DNA from: Metaphire vulgaris | Taxonomy: Eukaryota; Annelida; Clitellata; Crassiclitellata; Megascolecidae | Direction: 5' to 3' | Assembly: GCA_018105865.1 (NCBI GenBank) | Contig: CM030834.1 | Location: forward strand, 17,131,719-17,195,718 | DNA length: 64,000 nucleotides | Shown here: in pieces, positions 1-14,900 of the stretch | How positions within the stretch are numbered: the first letter of the stretch is position 1 | How the letters are laid out: every line of letters starts with the position of its first letter | Notes under the pieces: model-generated | The model's database searches: none | Seen by the model: only the letters and a program-made list of their open reading frames with translations | What the model was told of the DNA's origin: nothing | Program-made: the position numbers and the translations under genes

Positions 1-500
1 GAATCTATGGAAAAGCCACAAAATATTGATAACCACAAAGATGAAACTATGTAAAATTCTAGTTTGGTCGGTGGCAACATACGGATATGAGACATGGACT
101 TTGAAAAAAAAGAGACGAAGCAAAGATCTTGGCGTTCAAGTTGAAAGGACTCAGACAGTTTCTGCATATATCATGAACAGAAAAAAGAACTAATGAATGG
201 GTAATAGAGAAGGAAGGTGTTACAAGAGAATTTTTGAGTCTATCAAAAGAAGAAAACTGTTGTACTTTGGCCACATCATGAGGAAAACAGGCACCTGTTT
301 GGAAAAGGAAATGATAGAAGGCACAATTGATGGAAAAAGAAAAAAAGGCAAACCCAGGACCAGATGGATTGATAACATCATGCAATGGACTGGAAAGACA
401 ATGGAAATGTCAATCCAAATGGCAGACAACAGAAAACAATGGAACAAGCTCATTCATGATGCGGTCTACCCTCGTAGCGAGGATGGCTGAAGACAAGGCA
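1..500 (+). mobile_element. Decayed LINE 3' end (endonuclease-RT type), cut by window edge
   Basis: Frameshifted reading frames contain VATYGYETWTLKK and, from about 209, RRKLLYFGHIMRKTG followed by GKPRTRWIDNIMQWTG. This is the C-terminal signature of a widespread group of invertebrate non-LTR retrotransposons. A TATG-type microsatellite tail follows at 507-560. The 5' part lies outside the window. Confidence 0.75.
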
Positions 501-506
501 GGGCAA

Positions 507-560
507 TGTATGTATGTATGTATGCATGTATATGTGTATGTATGTATGTATGTATGTCTG
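507..560 (+). repeat. (TATG)n microsatellite
   Basis: Imperfect tandem tatg units directly downstream of the LINE fragment, probably its 3' tail. Confidence 0.85.
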
Positions 561-3500
561 AGTTAAAATGAATGTAAAATGTCAAGCATAGAATGAATTA
601 GATCTGAAAAGGAAGGAACAATTTCGTAAACGAAGAAAGCAAAACCCGTATACGTATACGGCGTTTATAGGCCCCATAAATAGCTGTCTGATACTACGGC
701 TACTAGACTTTTTGCCCTCCGGTCGCTTCAGCCCAAGTGAATCGTCCAGACTAGAGGGCGAGACGTCCTCAGGGCGAATCGTGACAACGGTCTTATTATT
801 TACCGGTACTACTAGCCGTACACTATATTATGTCTATTGAGAATATGTCTTACATCAGATCGGCTTTTGATGGTGCTGCGCTTTGGTCTCACGAGGACGT
901 CCTTAAAGTCGAGCTTAATGTCCGTATCTATTCGAGGCATTCTGTAAGAATATATTTATAAAACTAATAATCTTCCTCGTCTTCCACTTCAACAGAGCAA
1001 CGAATTCGTAATTTCGTAAAACACCGTTACACCGAGCTTCGGGCTTTCTGCTTTAACTCCGCCTCACAGCACTGGCCGGAGCCACGAATCCCACGATACA
1101 TTATTAACGCCATTATTAACAACAGAAGCGGCAGCAGTAGTAGCAGTAATAGGTGTAGTAGTACTGTCTGTAGTAATAGCAATAGTAGTAGCATTAGCAG
1201 TAGTCAATACTAATCATGGCTTCTCAAAGTTGGTGCTGGTCAATCTGTGATCTTTTATAAACCAGAAGATCAATTTTTTAGTGTAAATATATATTTCACA
1301 AAGTTGTACAATTAAGTATATTTTGTTCTTTGATTATGCAGGACAAACATGCATGGGTCATAATGCATGGAATTTGATGTATTATATTATATCACGATTC
1401 ACGAATGCAGTCATTTCAGTGATTTCACCGCCTTTGATAATAAGATGGACAGTGAATAACATGATTTCAATTATGAAACTATACCTGCACTCCGTAACAA
1501 CTGTAGTTATCATAATTCACATTTTAAGGTGGGTTATTTTTTAAGAGAATAGGTCTCATATAAAAAAGCACCCATGTGTCTCAATGTAATCTAATAAACA
1601 CGTTTTATTATTAATTAGATAATTGGTATACTGTATTATACCTTTTACATCAACTAATGCCTGTACATTTATAGTAGGCCACATTATATTTATATGTAGT
1701 TTTAATTCTACACCTAACCATAAATGCACACTGCAACAAGTAAATAAAGTCAATTAATTTCAGGCATAATTGAGATTCAGCAAATAATGTCAAAACTTGT
1801 AAAGGACAAACTGACTTGACAATCAAGTTATAATCCCACTCAACTCAAGGCAACACGGAGCTCATAATGATACATGATGTGTTGATAAAGATCCTCCTTA
1901 GATTTTATTGATGCATACTGAAAAAGTAAAATCAAAAGTTTTACCAAGTTAAACCAAGTTGCAATTTGTTATGGAGAAGACTGAATTTTCAATGCAACAT
2001 CATCCAAGTTGCTTTAAATTCTTTTGCAATTCCATATGAAATTTAATCAATTTGGAAATTTGCACAGTAACGAAAAATTTGAAAACCAAAATTTTTTTGA
2101 CTAACTTTCCTGTTTGTCTGGCAGCATATATTTTTATATGCATTATATCTCAGGCAGGCAAGTCAAACTGGCAGTCCGCAGGTGACCCTTTACGGCCCGC
2201 ACAAATTTTGACATTTTTAAAGTCGATCGCTTGCAGTAATATTTGGGTCAACCTGTGTGTGAAGTTATTTTCTTGTGTGAAATTAACAAAACCTCTCAGA
2301 GAACAAGGCCTGCTGATCAACATTTGTCAACTCTGATTAAAGCGGGAACTGCTCAGACATTTCAGCCAGACATGCCAAAACTTGTCATGCTGTCAGCAAC
2401 AAGAGCTGTCAAGCCTCAGGACAAAACACTAAAACTGTTTACATGTAAATGAATTTCTTAAGTTCTGAGTTGCTGTGATTTTGGAACACTGCATTAACTG
2501 CATTAAGTGCAAGTGTTGCTCTAATTGCCTAACAAACTGCAAGTAGATGTTGCCATTTTAGATTTTTTGTCAAACTACTTAGTGACCGATTCTTAATTAC
2601 TTTGAATTCGTGAATGCTGCTGAAATACTTGCATGCACATTGTATGTTTCTACCGGTAAATTGAAGTAACAAAAATGAAGCACTAAATTTCATTAAATAT
2701 CAAATGATTTCAATTAGTTGTAATGTGCACAATTAATTGTGTGTGGCCCAATGACAATACCACTACGAGTTATATGACCCACGTGGCCCTTGGGGGGGGG
2801 GGGGAACCCTGAGATTGACCTGGTTGCATTATCTGATTTGAGATTTTTATTGTATGTGAAATTTGGGATTGGATATTAAAATCATCTATATTAGTTTTAG
2901 AAGGGCTTCCAAGCTTCTGTGTTTCACCAAATTAACTTTGACACTTTTAATCATTCTGAATCTCATATTTCACACTGATATAATTTCAAAACAAAAATGA
3001 CACTAAATTCTTAAAGTATAAAACATGAACATTTTCAAAGTTTACAAAATCATGTTATGCATTTCCAGAGGTACTGTCAAGTATAACATAACCTGTCTGT
3101 CTATATTATTTTACTATTAAAAGCTTTATAAATAATGACATCTCAACTGCAATACCAGTCCAAAAATGTCAGTGACATTAACACTTGTGACGTTCAATGA
3201 AGTTCTATTATTTGTTGGGCAATAATAATAATTTACATGATTACTAGTATAAAAACAAAACTGTTTACAGCTAGTTCAAAAAGAAACTTTTGCCATATTT
3301 TAAAAAATCATGATAAAAACTCAAAATTTAAACAACAGCTACACATTTTAGAAAAGGCATCTCAACTCTTCAAGTTGAAATCACCTAAGAGTATACCAGA
3401 TTCTACGCAACACAAACACATTCATCTGTTCCTGTGAATATCACCACGAACAGTTGCATACCACTCTAGTAGGCCTATTATTGTGTTTTATTGAGATTAT

Positions 3501-6334
3501 GAGGCACATAGGCACACACAATAAAACTGTAACAAACACAGCTCTTTGCATTCGTAAATACCACTGCCCACATCTATACTTGGGTTTACAATAGAGATTC
3601 ATGCAGCATTTTAAGGCAAATATTTGTTGGCAATAACATGAATAAATCCAGGTCTTTTCTATAAGTTTATCATAAAAACTGATGACACTGCTGCTTGTTG
3701 TATTCAAGCCATAAGTATTTCCATCTGGCAATCAGATCATTGAAGCCAACACATTTTTCACACATAAACTTCATAGGATGACATCTGCTCAAACAAGATG
3801 ACAAATGCATCTGAACAGTAAATGCAGTAAAACAAGATTATGACCACTGGTAAAAAATTATAAAACAAATAGTCTTATCATCAGAGCAGACCATGATGAA
3901 AATACCAAATAATAAACCAACATTACCTAGACAGCAACACAAAATCATTCAACAGAATAAACTACTCACGGTGCAAAGTAGCCAACTGCTCGGCGAATAA
4001 TCTGCCCTTACTTTATAAAAATGCAAAAAGTTCTCTATCAGCAATGGCTGAAAAGAAAGTGCAACTGTTTTGCTGCAGATTACATGACTAAATTGATGAA
4101 TACATGACTAAAATGATGAATACATCTTACACCAGCAACTCATCTAGGCTGCCTATGACTGAGCTTCACAATTTCAGATCAATATATCACACACTAGATA
4201 CTCACTCCTTCTGGAAAATAAACACCAAGTAATGTAACAACTCTGACTACACAAAGTGTTCGGTCATTTTCATGAACATTTAATGTAAATCTTGTTTGGT
4301 TACCCAGCACACTGGGATTGCACTGGCATTGCACACAATGCAGTGATCTCAATAATATAACAAAAAGATTCATCGATGCTTTATAAGCATAAATTACTAA
4401 ATGTCTGAAAAAGTAGAGCTGGTTTAACTGTCAAGAGTAAAACACAAACATACAATATATACATACAGGTAAACCCAAAACATCGTAAGAGTCAGCCAGG
4501 GCTGCAAAATGGAAAATGGGGTCTTGAAATTGTTGACCTCAAGGGGCATCAAAATTATAATTGATCATGGCAGCGCTGCAAATTGTTGCCACAGTTGCAG
4601 CATTGCTGCTCAAAATCATTAGGCATTGTTAAACTGTGGTACAGATTTAATGCACTTCATGAGACAGACTAATATATTACAACAAGTACTAAAATAGAGG
4701 AGAAATGAAATTTAGGGTTCATAAAGTTTATTTGCCCACAAGACCGTAAACATTTCCTATTCCACTGTATGGCCAGTTCAATCCCGGCATAAGTCACAGG
4801 TAAGATGCAGTCAGATAATGTTGGAACAATTTGCAAATTCACTGTAACAAACTACATTTCTAAAAATGACACAACACAGTCAAATTTTTCTCATTTACCT
4901 GTCATATATAAAACAAAAAATGAACAACACAATCTTTGAACCTTTAAACAGATGGCAATTAGGTATAAAAATTCTATAGCAAGATCTTTTACTGAAAAAC
5001 AAATCTCAGATTTGCACCAGTTATTCAAAAACAAAAAATGACAAAAGGACAAACTGTATACATAACTATATAACCATAAGAGAAAGAAAAATGACTTTCA
5101 TGCAAACACAGTGAATCAGTTGCAGCCTTTGGCGGTGGCATATTAAAACTATTTAAGATATGGATTTAACCAAGTTTTGATTGTCATTTTCATGCCTACA
5201 TGAATCAGCACTGCTGTTCTTCCAGAATGCTACCAAAAGAGAAGTATTGAAGTGGATAATGAAGATGCTTTTCTCCTTTGCATCAACAATATTATTCACC
5301 AATTCAAAAATGAAGTATGAATTCTCTATACAGCTGTTTGCATATTCTATTTTCAAAAATCACTTTTCAAAATCTCGAAATAAAACATCACAAACTGTGA
5401 AACTGAAAATAGAAAATATGAAACTGAAAATAGAGAAAACTTAAAATGATGCCACCTACTTTCCTGCCCTTCCCACACACTAACCCTCTATATATTTACT
5501 TGGAAGCAACCAAAACTATATAGTTTAAGAAGACAACATAATATCAAATACTTAGACAGAGTATCACTTTTACAGCACAACCAATAATGACCCAAAACCA
5601 ACCACTATCGCTTAGACATGAAATGCGTACAGATGCACAATAAAAATTACATATGCATTCTATCACACATAGACACGATCAACCCAAAATGAGTCATGGC
5701 AATAACTGAAAAAGCTGAACAACTAAAAGCACTTCAAGCATTCATACTCAGAAGAATGCTACCCGGTATATATATAATCAGTAAACAGCATATGCACGAA
5801 CAAACCAATAACAGCTAGAATGCCAACGAAAATATAGCCAGAGCAAACAATATTGACTTCAAATTTCTCGATTCTAACTCTTCTGAGTAAACATTGTACG
5901 CTTGGCAAAACGTCATAATATTCAAAACGCTACACTCTAAAAAATTAAGTCTCAAGATGTATATCAATGTCCCACATTCAGATTAAGTATTTCAAATCAG
6001 TTTCGGAATCAACCAGTCCAATCCCATGATCGCATTTGGTATAAATAACCTGCCATCCATATTCAGCCTCACAGGGGAAGCTACTCCTTTGCAACTCGAT
6101 GCCCATGCACGTTGCGTCATCCAAATTGATCACTTCATTTCAGAATAATCCGACTTGTTTAACAACTCTTACAAGTGACACCTTATCAAAGCACCCTTGA
6201 CTGTGACCTTCATTTTTCATGGCACTATATAAATTGTCTTGCAAAAAAAAAAAAAAATAATAATAATAATCCCAGCAGTGCATGATATATTAGCTACGTG
6301 TTCACAGCCCAACAGTAATTTTAATGTTAAACAA
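561..6334. other. 3' flank of the AJUBA gene; no coding gene found
   Basis: The part next to the AJUBA stop (about 4.7-6.3 kb) probably includes its 3' UTR on the minus strand. The block 640-1110 is CpG- and GC-richer than its surroundings and might be a promoter or first exon of a neighbour to the left. An AGT-type simple repeat lies at 1130-1203. At 2150-2800 there is a possible old hAT-like remnant (text resembling gcagtccgcaggtgaccc, and a poly-G run at 2791) that I could not delimit. No supported ORF was found. Confidence 0.5.
4727..4732 (-). terminator. Candidate polyadenylation signal for AJUBA
   Basis: AATAAA on the minus strand, the first canonical hexamer I noticed below the stop codon at 6335. 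It implies a 3' UTR of about 1.6 kb. Another lies at 3487-3492. No transcript evidence. Confidence 0.3.
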
Positions 6335-9300
6335 TTAAACATTCCTGTTAAGTCTTTGCAAATGACAACACTGGCAAAGGAGAAAGCTGTCCAAAGGGTA
6401 ACAACGCTTGTCTGGCTCATCTGTCAACTGTATCCCACAATCCTGCACAACCAATAAAATCAGTCAACATGAAAACAGGAATCACTCACATGGAACCAAT
6501 TACATCAACTGGATTTTTAACCACATCTACCAGTTACATCTGGATTTGCTTCTATACTCCTCCTTATCTGCATAGACAAGATCTGCTGTTCTTATCCCTT
6601 TGTTTAATTCCTAATATAAACTTAGTTAAGCTAAGCTGATCATTTACCACTAAATGAGCTCTGTAGTAAAAGAAAATTTACCACAGTTCCTGAGAAGGAG
6701 CAAAAACAAGAACTATACAACTATGCAAATCCCATGTCATATTTATTCGGTTAATTGCTGATGCTGTTGACATATTGGCATTCATGACACAGAAATACCA
6801 GTGGTACGAAGATAGACGAATTCAGCTTGTATTAGGCACCACACTTACTCAGAATCAGACTTAGATGAGCATTGCATAAACTGCCAAATCGCATATTCAG
6901 AGCAACTACCGGTAATCAATTTCCTGCAACTGGACTGTAACTGAACATCCCGAGAAGCAATATCAGCCTAATAGCTCCATACACTAATAGTGCCAATGCT
7001 CCATACATTTTTCTGCCAGCAGTATATCTTGTGTTTTATCTTTTTAGTCAGACAATAATACAATTATACAAAGAACCGAGACTATTAGACATATATCTAA
7101 CCTGACAGTGATAACAGTCTACATGAAAGTCTTTATCCATTGAGACAACTCTCACTGTTTCTTCACTTCCCTATTTTAAAACCAAAGTACAAAATCTCTT
7201 TGTAGCTTAGGAAATCTGCAGTGTTAGGTGCTACTTTTTCTAAGTAACTTGTTACTATTACTAGTACTTGACATCACACTGGATCAAAATGTATGCAATT
7301 TGTTGCCGTGATTTGCTATCATATTTTAAAAGTAATATGTTACTTTTACAGCCCAAGAGTAATAAATGGCATGTGTAATTTTGCTAAATGTAAATTTACC
7401 AATAACTTAGTTTATTACCACTAAATGGGTTGTGTTAAATACCTACCTGTTGTTAATATTGGACGCACAATAACCACCTTTCAGGCCAGATTTAGCAAAT
7501 TATGCAATAGGGCATATAGCATTATTAAGACTTGCAACTAGACCTAAGTAAGGATTATTGAGTCAAAGAACGCGGTGAAATAGAAATTCCCAATGCTTTA
7601 GAATTCATTATAATATTCAGATGCTACAAAAGAAATTACCGGTACTTAATCTACATCGGGAATGGCCAACTTTTTGTTACAAAGGGGCCATTATAAATTT
7701 TGATCAACATGCGGCAGGCTGCATGTTTTTGTTGTCTTTGTACATTAGATTCAAAAGTGGCGACAATAACTGCAGTCACATAATTGTAATAACTGGCAAC
7801 ATTTACAACTGAACAGCAATTTAAAGTAATTTACTATTACTAAAAACACAGGAACTAAAAGTCTTACTCATGACTCAATATCATATTAATAAATAGGACC
7901 GATGAAATTTATTTAGAAAGGTGCCATGTAGGCTGTCAATTAGCAGTCGGTGGGCCGCGGGTTGGCTACCCCTGCTCTACATCCTGCATCTTAATTATAT
8001 GAATAATTAGATATGCAAAGATATGAACGATAAAAAGAAAACAACCTAAACAGGTACACAAACACACATATTACCAGGTGCTGTGTGTCTTAGAATACTA
8101 AGGAACACAGCACATATGGCATTTTGCAAAACACAAAGTTACTAAGTTTAGAGATATTCTAAGCATTATCTATTTGCTGTAATTCACTTGCATGTCAATA
8201 AATAGATAACTATGCACATAAAATATGGCATCAATGAATTATGCCGAATAAATCTTACTGAAATCAAAATTTAATATTGCACTAAGCCATAAACTTAATA
8301 TGTGCTCTGCAGAAAACCCACCCAGAACAAATGAATACCGAATTAAAAACAGCTAACCTCGACTGGGGTGATGCTAAGGCCACACACAGCACATTTTGGT
8401 GCATATGCTCTGTACAATACAAAAAAGCACCAAGCAAAATATAAATGGTATCAACATTTCATACGAGAAGAGCTCTTGACAACATTAAAATTACAAACTT
8501 TGTAATTTACAATCAATACGAGAATAATTTTAACTGAGATAAAAGTAACATTGTAGACTAATAGTACTTTAAACATTCTATACCGATGATAGTCAGAAAC
8601 ACAGTATATTCTGTTCTCCACGTCAACCGTGAATGGCACTCCATCAAGGCACTTGTTACAGACACAACAACGAAAGCAGCCAGGATGGTATGACTTGCCC
8701 AATGCCTGCAGTATCTGTAAAAAGATCACTAGATAACAATATTAGCCTATCAGTCAGAGGAAAAATAAGAATCACCATGCATAGAAAGTAAACTACATAT
8801 TCTATATAAGACATTTGAATTTGCACTAAGATACCGGTACTCATGGTACATTGGTACTAATCCACAGGTATATGGGCTAAGTAGGTTCATACAGTGGTTG
8901 GGAGGGGACATTTGGTGACAACTGTAAGAAGTACTCCGGAATACTCATGTCAGAAATGAAACAGAATAGCACTTGAGGGGGATAAGATTAAATACAAATG
9001 TCAGTGTTGCACTAAAAGGTCAATTACGGTCAAACCACTGAATCATCAAGGGCTACCTCAAGTGGGGAAACAAAATTAACAACTTGACACTGTCACAGTA
9101 ATAAAATGAGCAGACACAAGGACACAGTTGAAAACTATACTACATCAATGCTTCCAATACTGGGGGCCATGAACATTGAAAGTCACGTTATTTGCAGAAA
9201 GGAAATCATTACCAATAATTACTGATAAAGATGAGTGTACTCTGTAGCCAGAGAGACAAAGGAGAGGACCAAGTGAAATTTGATGGGTCACTGTGAAATT

Positions 9301-11938
9301 CTGCCTTGGCTTAAGTAGCTTGGGAACCACAAACCAATAGATTACATAAAAAAGCAATTAGTAAGTAAATCAAATCTCAACTGTGAGCACACACATGCAC
9401 ATGAATGCCATGTTTTGACAAACAAATCAAGAACGACAAACACAACTGAACAACTCCATCACTCAGTACAGATGCAATGCAGTCACAAAGGCTTATCTAT
9501 GAGGTCACAAAGGATGTTTGCACTTTCAGACAACACTATGTACAATAGCACAAATGCAAAGCAATTTCTAAAAGAGTAACAGAATAAATTCCATAATTGG
9601 GACAATAAGAACAATGATACTTCAGCCTAAAATTGTAATTCTAACATCTTAATTTCTAAAGTCTTAATAAGGCTGATTATCGGTAAAAATGTTTATGTAC
9701 TTCAAACCATGGATAAAAAACTGACACTCTATGGAAAAATACAATTTGCAAATGTGCATAGTAACATCTGAGAATTCTCTAAAAAATCAGCTAAATAGTT
9801 TTCAAAATAACTTGTTTGCTTCTTCATCACTAGTTCAGCAGTTTTGGACAGTACAAAATTGTCATGTCCACAAGCATTCAAAATAAATATTTAACCAAAT
9901 ACTAATATTATATCTAACATGTATCAGTTGTGACAAAATTAGTCAAGAATAAAATATGTGGTAAATTTGTGGTAAACACAAATTAAAATGAATAATTACT
10001 TTAGATCATGAAAATGATTAGATTGGCAAAAATTTGGACATACCATCTCAATAATTAGATGTCCACACACAACACATTTTTCAGCAGTCTGCTGGAAACC
10101 AGAATACTACAACAAGCAAGCAAGCAAGCAGTAACTATAAAATATAAAATGACTCGGCTGTATATATTTACTTATGCAAATATATACAGTATATACACAG
10201 TATATACAAAAACATTACCCATGTTACCTGTCAAAATAAATATTTTGGAGGAAAAGCTTTCAAATTATAAGCTACAGAACAAAATACTGAATACTGTCAT
10301 GCCTATGATATGTCACTCATAGGCACATAGTCTTTCAATATATATATATTTTTTAAACTTTTACTGGAGATTCATTTTGACATTTTACATTTTTATCTGT
10401 GTCTTTTTGCAGAAATAAGGTATGAAACATGGCAAGGATTTAAACTTTAGTTGCTTTCACATTACATGTTAAATCTCTTGATGTACAGCAATTTCATTCC
10501 ATTGCTGTTCCCAATACAAGATATCCCCACATACACACTTCAACACCAGCAGCAAATCAAATTACAATTAGCCCTTCTACTACTGGCTTCTAGTCTAGCA
10601 ATGTCTAGAATTTCAGACATGGACCCTCCCTAAGGATTTCCTTTACTCACGTGTCACCTTTAATTAGCACAAAATAATTCTTTAAAATCTACTGTCAACC
10701 TTTAAAAGTTGTGTTACATAATGGACCTGGTTACATAAGAAAGTCATACACAATCCAGTAAGTCAGCAGTTCTCAACCTGTGGTCCGCGGACTACCAGTG
10801 GTCTGCGACCATCTGCCTGGTGGTCCGCGAGCAAAGTATAAATTTGAAGTTGAAGATGAACTTAGGTCGAGTCTTTCAAACATTACCCCAAATTGTGCTC
10901 AAGTATACAAGTTCAAGGCTCACATTAAAAATAATTATATAGTGTTTCTAATAATAATAGTTATTTATTTTAAATGCAAAAGAATGTGTGGCAGAAATCT
11001 ATGCATTATTTTAGGAATACGTTGACACTAACAATAAGCCAACAACAGGCTTGACTGTATCACTTTTTAGTGACAAATACAACCACATGTGTTAGTGACT
11101 GGGATTTCCCACAGACCCCGGTGAGGGAGCTTATGATGCTCCCACAGACTCCCCACTCGCATGAGCGAACGTCTTCAGCACTGCCAATAGGGGTGGTCCG
11201 CCATGTACCAGTAAGCTCAATATCTCCAAGTGGTCCTTCACCATAAAAAGGTTGGGAACTGCTGCAGTAGGCCATACATACAATGAAAATTATTAATTGA
11301 CATATTTCACAATTTTATTGAAATAACATATCAACAATTCAGTTCAATTTAATAACGATGATGGACTTCCAAATTGTTTGCTTGGTGCTATAATTCTGCT
11401 ACCAAATTTATTTCAGTTATTACAATTCCATTGTATTTTGCTGAAGTCAAACCACTAAAATTTTCAAAAATTTATTTGGCATACACTGTTGCATCTGTCT
11501 ATTCCAAGCTATATGACTGTCAAAAATGATAGAAACATGCAACACCTTGTTTGCAGTGGCATGGCAAAAAGAGCATAAGGTCTAAAGTTTGAATCCATCA
11601 AAATTGCTTTACTTTGTGTTTGTGTGTTTTTGTATAACCATGTTCTCATTTTCATTGGAGACGCATTGCTATCATCTTATAATCGTTGCTATAAGCAAAC
11701 AAAATTAATAATGGGCAGAGCAACCAAATGGGCAGAGCTTGAAGGATATGGAATTATGGATACATTGTTTATATTGGTGTGCAGTGGAGCAGTAGTGAAC
11801 ACAATGGCTTGCTAATCTTGAGGTTCGTGTTTCAAGTCCCGGCAGTGGCAGAAACATTTTTGTTTCTGTCCCAAGCATCCCCAGTCGACTCAGCTGTGAA
11901 TGGATGCTACACAGCGAACTTGCACTTTAGAAATGCTC

Positions 11939-11976
<38 letters not shown>

Positions 11977-14900
11977 TCAGTGGAAGGAAGGGCGGTGAAG
12001 GAAACGCTGGCAAACCTCTCTCATTCAGCCATTGCCATGTAAACTGAAGGTGCTAATCCTTCAGTTCTCCTACCTATGGGCCAACTCTGGCCTACGGAGT
12101 ATACCATCTTTTAACGTTTTAATGTTTCCTGTATATCCTATAGCCTATTTAGTTTTCTAACTTTGTGTGGGCATATGTTTGTCCCCTCATTTTTCCAATC
12201 CTCCCTTCTCTATCCCTTTCCATGCCCTCCTCTCTCAATCCTCTATCTCCTTCCCCACTATCTCTCCTTCCCCATTCCTCCCATCTCTCACCCCCTTACT
12301 TCACTCTCATACTACGCCTCAAAAGATACATTTCGCTTCACAATAAGACTTCACAATAAGAACCAAATAAAAGTCTCTGCATTATTACAAACAAGATTAT
12401 ATAACATTCCAGACACCGGATAAATGCTGTTGCTGGACTAAAAACAAAAGACAATAACTTACTAAATAATCTTCTTCACAAAAGACTTTACCCTGAACGT
12501 TGTAGAATGCCTTGCCCCGCAAAGTCCTCCCTATAACATGATAACAGTGTGAAAATCAAATTCTGAGCAATATTCATTTTCCATTTCACTGCATATCACA
12601 GATTTGATACAAAAACACCAATGCCAATGATTACAATGACTTTATCATTATTAGTCAAGTTACTCGAGCCTTCATATTTTAGTATCAACATCAAAATACA
12701 GTTCCCACAGAAAATTATTATGTAAACAAAAGCCTAAATTGTTTTTAACAGTAGCATACAATACATAAAAACAAGAAAAACAAGATAATGGCACAGTCCC
12801 AAATAAAAGACTAAGACAGTTAATGGTCTAGATTGTTGCCAGTATTGCTCTATCTCATTGCATTGTCTTGAGGTCCCAAACACATTTTAGCACCACTCTA
12901 AAAAGTGTACCCAAGTATTTACACTTTTATACATGTCTATTAGGGATTTAGGATATATTAATACCTGCAGTAACATGCCAAAAAATACAACACCTGAGCA
13001 AAACATTTAACAGTATTCAATCATGCCTCTAATATGGACAGTCACTGGATGCTAATACAAACACATAGGCAAGTGTTTATCTTATGAAACAGAGTCCTGA
13101 TCAAATTACGGAGTCTGGACAGTTAACAATGAACTGCCAAGGCCGGCACACTTCAGCTCCTGTTCCAATCTTAATCTTCAAGAGAAGAAGAGATAGTGGC
13201 AATGTAATATAAGAGCAGCCGCTGTCTCAGCAGCCCTAGATCCCTATCTCTCAATATTCCCTCTCAGTCACCAGTATCCAAATAGACAAGTAGCCTGAGC
13301 ATCAGACTTTGAGCCTTGGCAGATGATAATAGTCTACAAAGGGGTGAGATTGCTTGAAAGATTGTTATTTGAAAGACAGGGCTCATTCTGAACAACCAAT
13401 ATAATCTGATAACAGGTCTACAGCTGAAAAGACAGATATGATAACCAAATCAACAATGCTGTGCATTGAAGCAAAAAAAGAATGGTGTACTTTTAAAAAT
13501 CACAGACCCAAAAACAAAGTAAAATTGCACCTTCCAAGCATCAGCAGCAAGCAGCAGCAGCAAAGAGACTAAAACAGATTCAAGCTTATAAAAAACCAAT
13601 ATAAAGGAATCCATTTCTTAATAAAACTCTGCTGCCTGTTTATCACCTGCAGTTTCCAGGTTTTCAGCAGATCTATTAGTCAAAATCTTGTTTAACATTG
13701 CTTGGATCAGTAATGTACATAGACTATGGCAGCTGCACAACAATCCACCTGCCAATACATAAATGCAGTGCCAGTAGATCTAAGAACCTCATTGAGTTCT
13801 CACCATTAAGACGCCTCCTACTCAGTTATGCCACAAAAGAATAGAGTACAAGAATATGCTGCAATATATGTCTTAACACCTTGTGCCTGAAGGAAAATTT
13901 CAATTTCATTGCCCAATACTAGAATGAAATTTAATATCATGGAGTAATTATTTATACTGGGCCACTCATAAAAAGGGACACCAAAGGCCAATCCCATCTA
14001 CGGTAATTATAATGATGAAATTTGATGACAATGCACAACATTCCAATGCACAACATTCTTGGAAAGAGGGAAATGGTTTTAACCCTTTGGCAACATAAGG
14101 TCAATATATTGGCTTCATAGCATATTGGTTATATGGATTGCCATGACAAAAGGGTTACAGCTCATACACTATCCGAGGTCACACAATACGTTTTTAGATC
14201 AAAATTGACAGCTCTCAAATTCAATAATTTTAAATGTTATTTCTTCATGCTGCTAATTATTTAGATATATATGACTAAGCAATACTGTGATACAAGAGAA
14301 ACTGTGGTGGACAATGCTGGACATGGATACCCTAGCCACCTGGTCTCATTGCTTGCTAATTTGTACAAAAAAAGTCAGTACAAGCAAAGGTGGTAAACTC
14401 AATCACAGAGTGGTCTCGAGTCTTGAAAGGGGTACAACATTTTCTCAATTTTAAATATAATTCCCAAGAATATTATCTGTATATATCTGTAGAAGGAGAA
14501 CAAATAGAACAAGTAAAAGAATTTCCACATCTGGGATTCACAATTACAGATGATGCTAATTATGTAACCAAAATCAGAAGTAGATTGAGCCTAGGAATGA
14601 CAATACTTGGAGAAACTACAGAAAATCTGGAAAAATAAAAACATCCGTATCCCAATTAAAGTACGACTGTTACATGCCTTGATTTGTCCGGTTGCCACTT
14701 ACGATGGGAGGCATGGACACTGAAGAAGAATGAGGAGAGAATAAAAGTGTTTGAAATGAAAAGCCTTCGAAAAATATTGGGCATCACGTGCCTAGAAAGA
14801 AGAACTAATGATGAAGTACCCCACAAAGCAGGAATGGAAAGACTCACCAAAGTGAAAAAAAGAAAATTGAAATATTTTGGACATATAGAGAAACACCATA

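Noticed and set aside
3960..4020. Minus-strand GTGAGT donor after ttcgccgagcagttggc
   Set aside because: AJUBA coding ends at 6335 and the short frame there matches nothing.
4780..4805. A plus-strand splice donor (cacag|gtaaga) after an open stretch
   Set aside because: No acceptor, no conserved product; likely chance.
6841..6915. Plus-strand text [19 protein letters not shown] resembling a zinc motif seen in some transposases
   Set aside because: Only about 20 residues, no continuation in frame and it lies inside AJUBA intron 7; not enough to call a gene.
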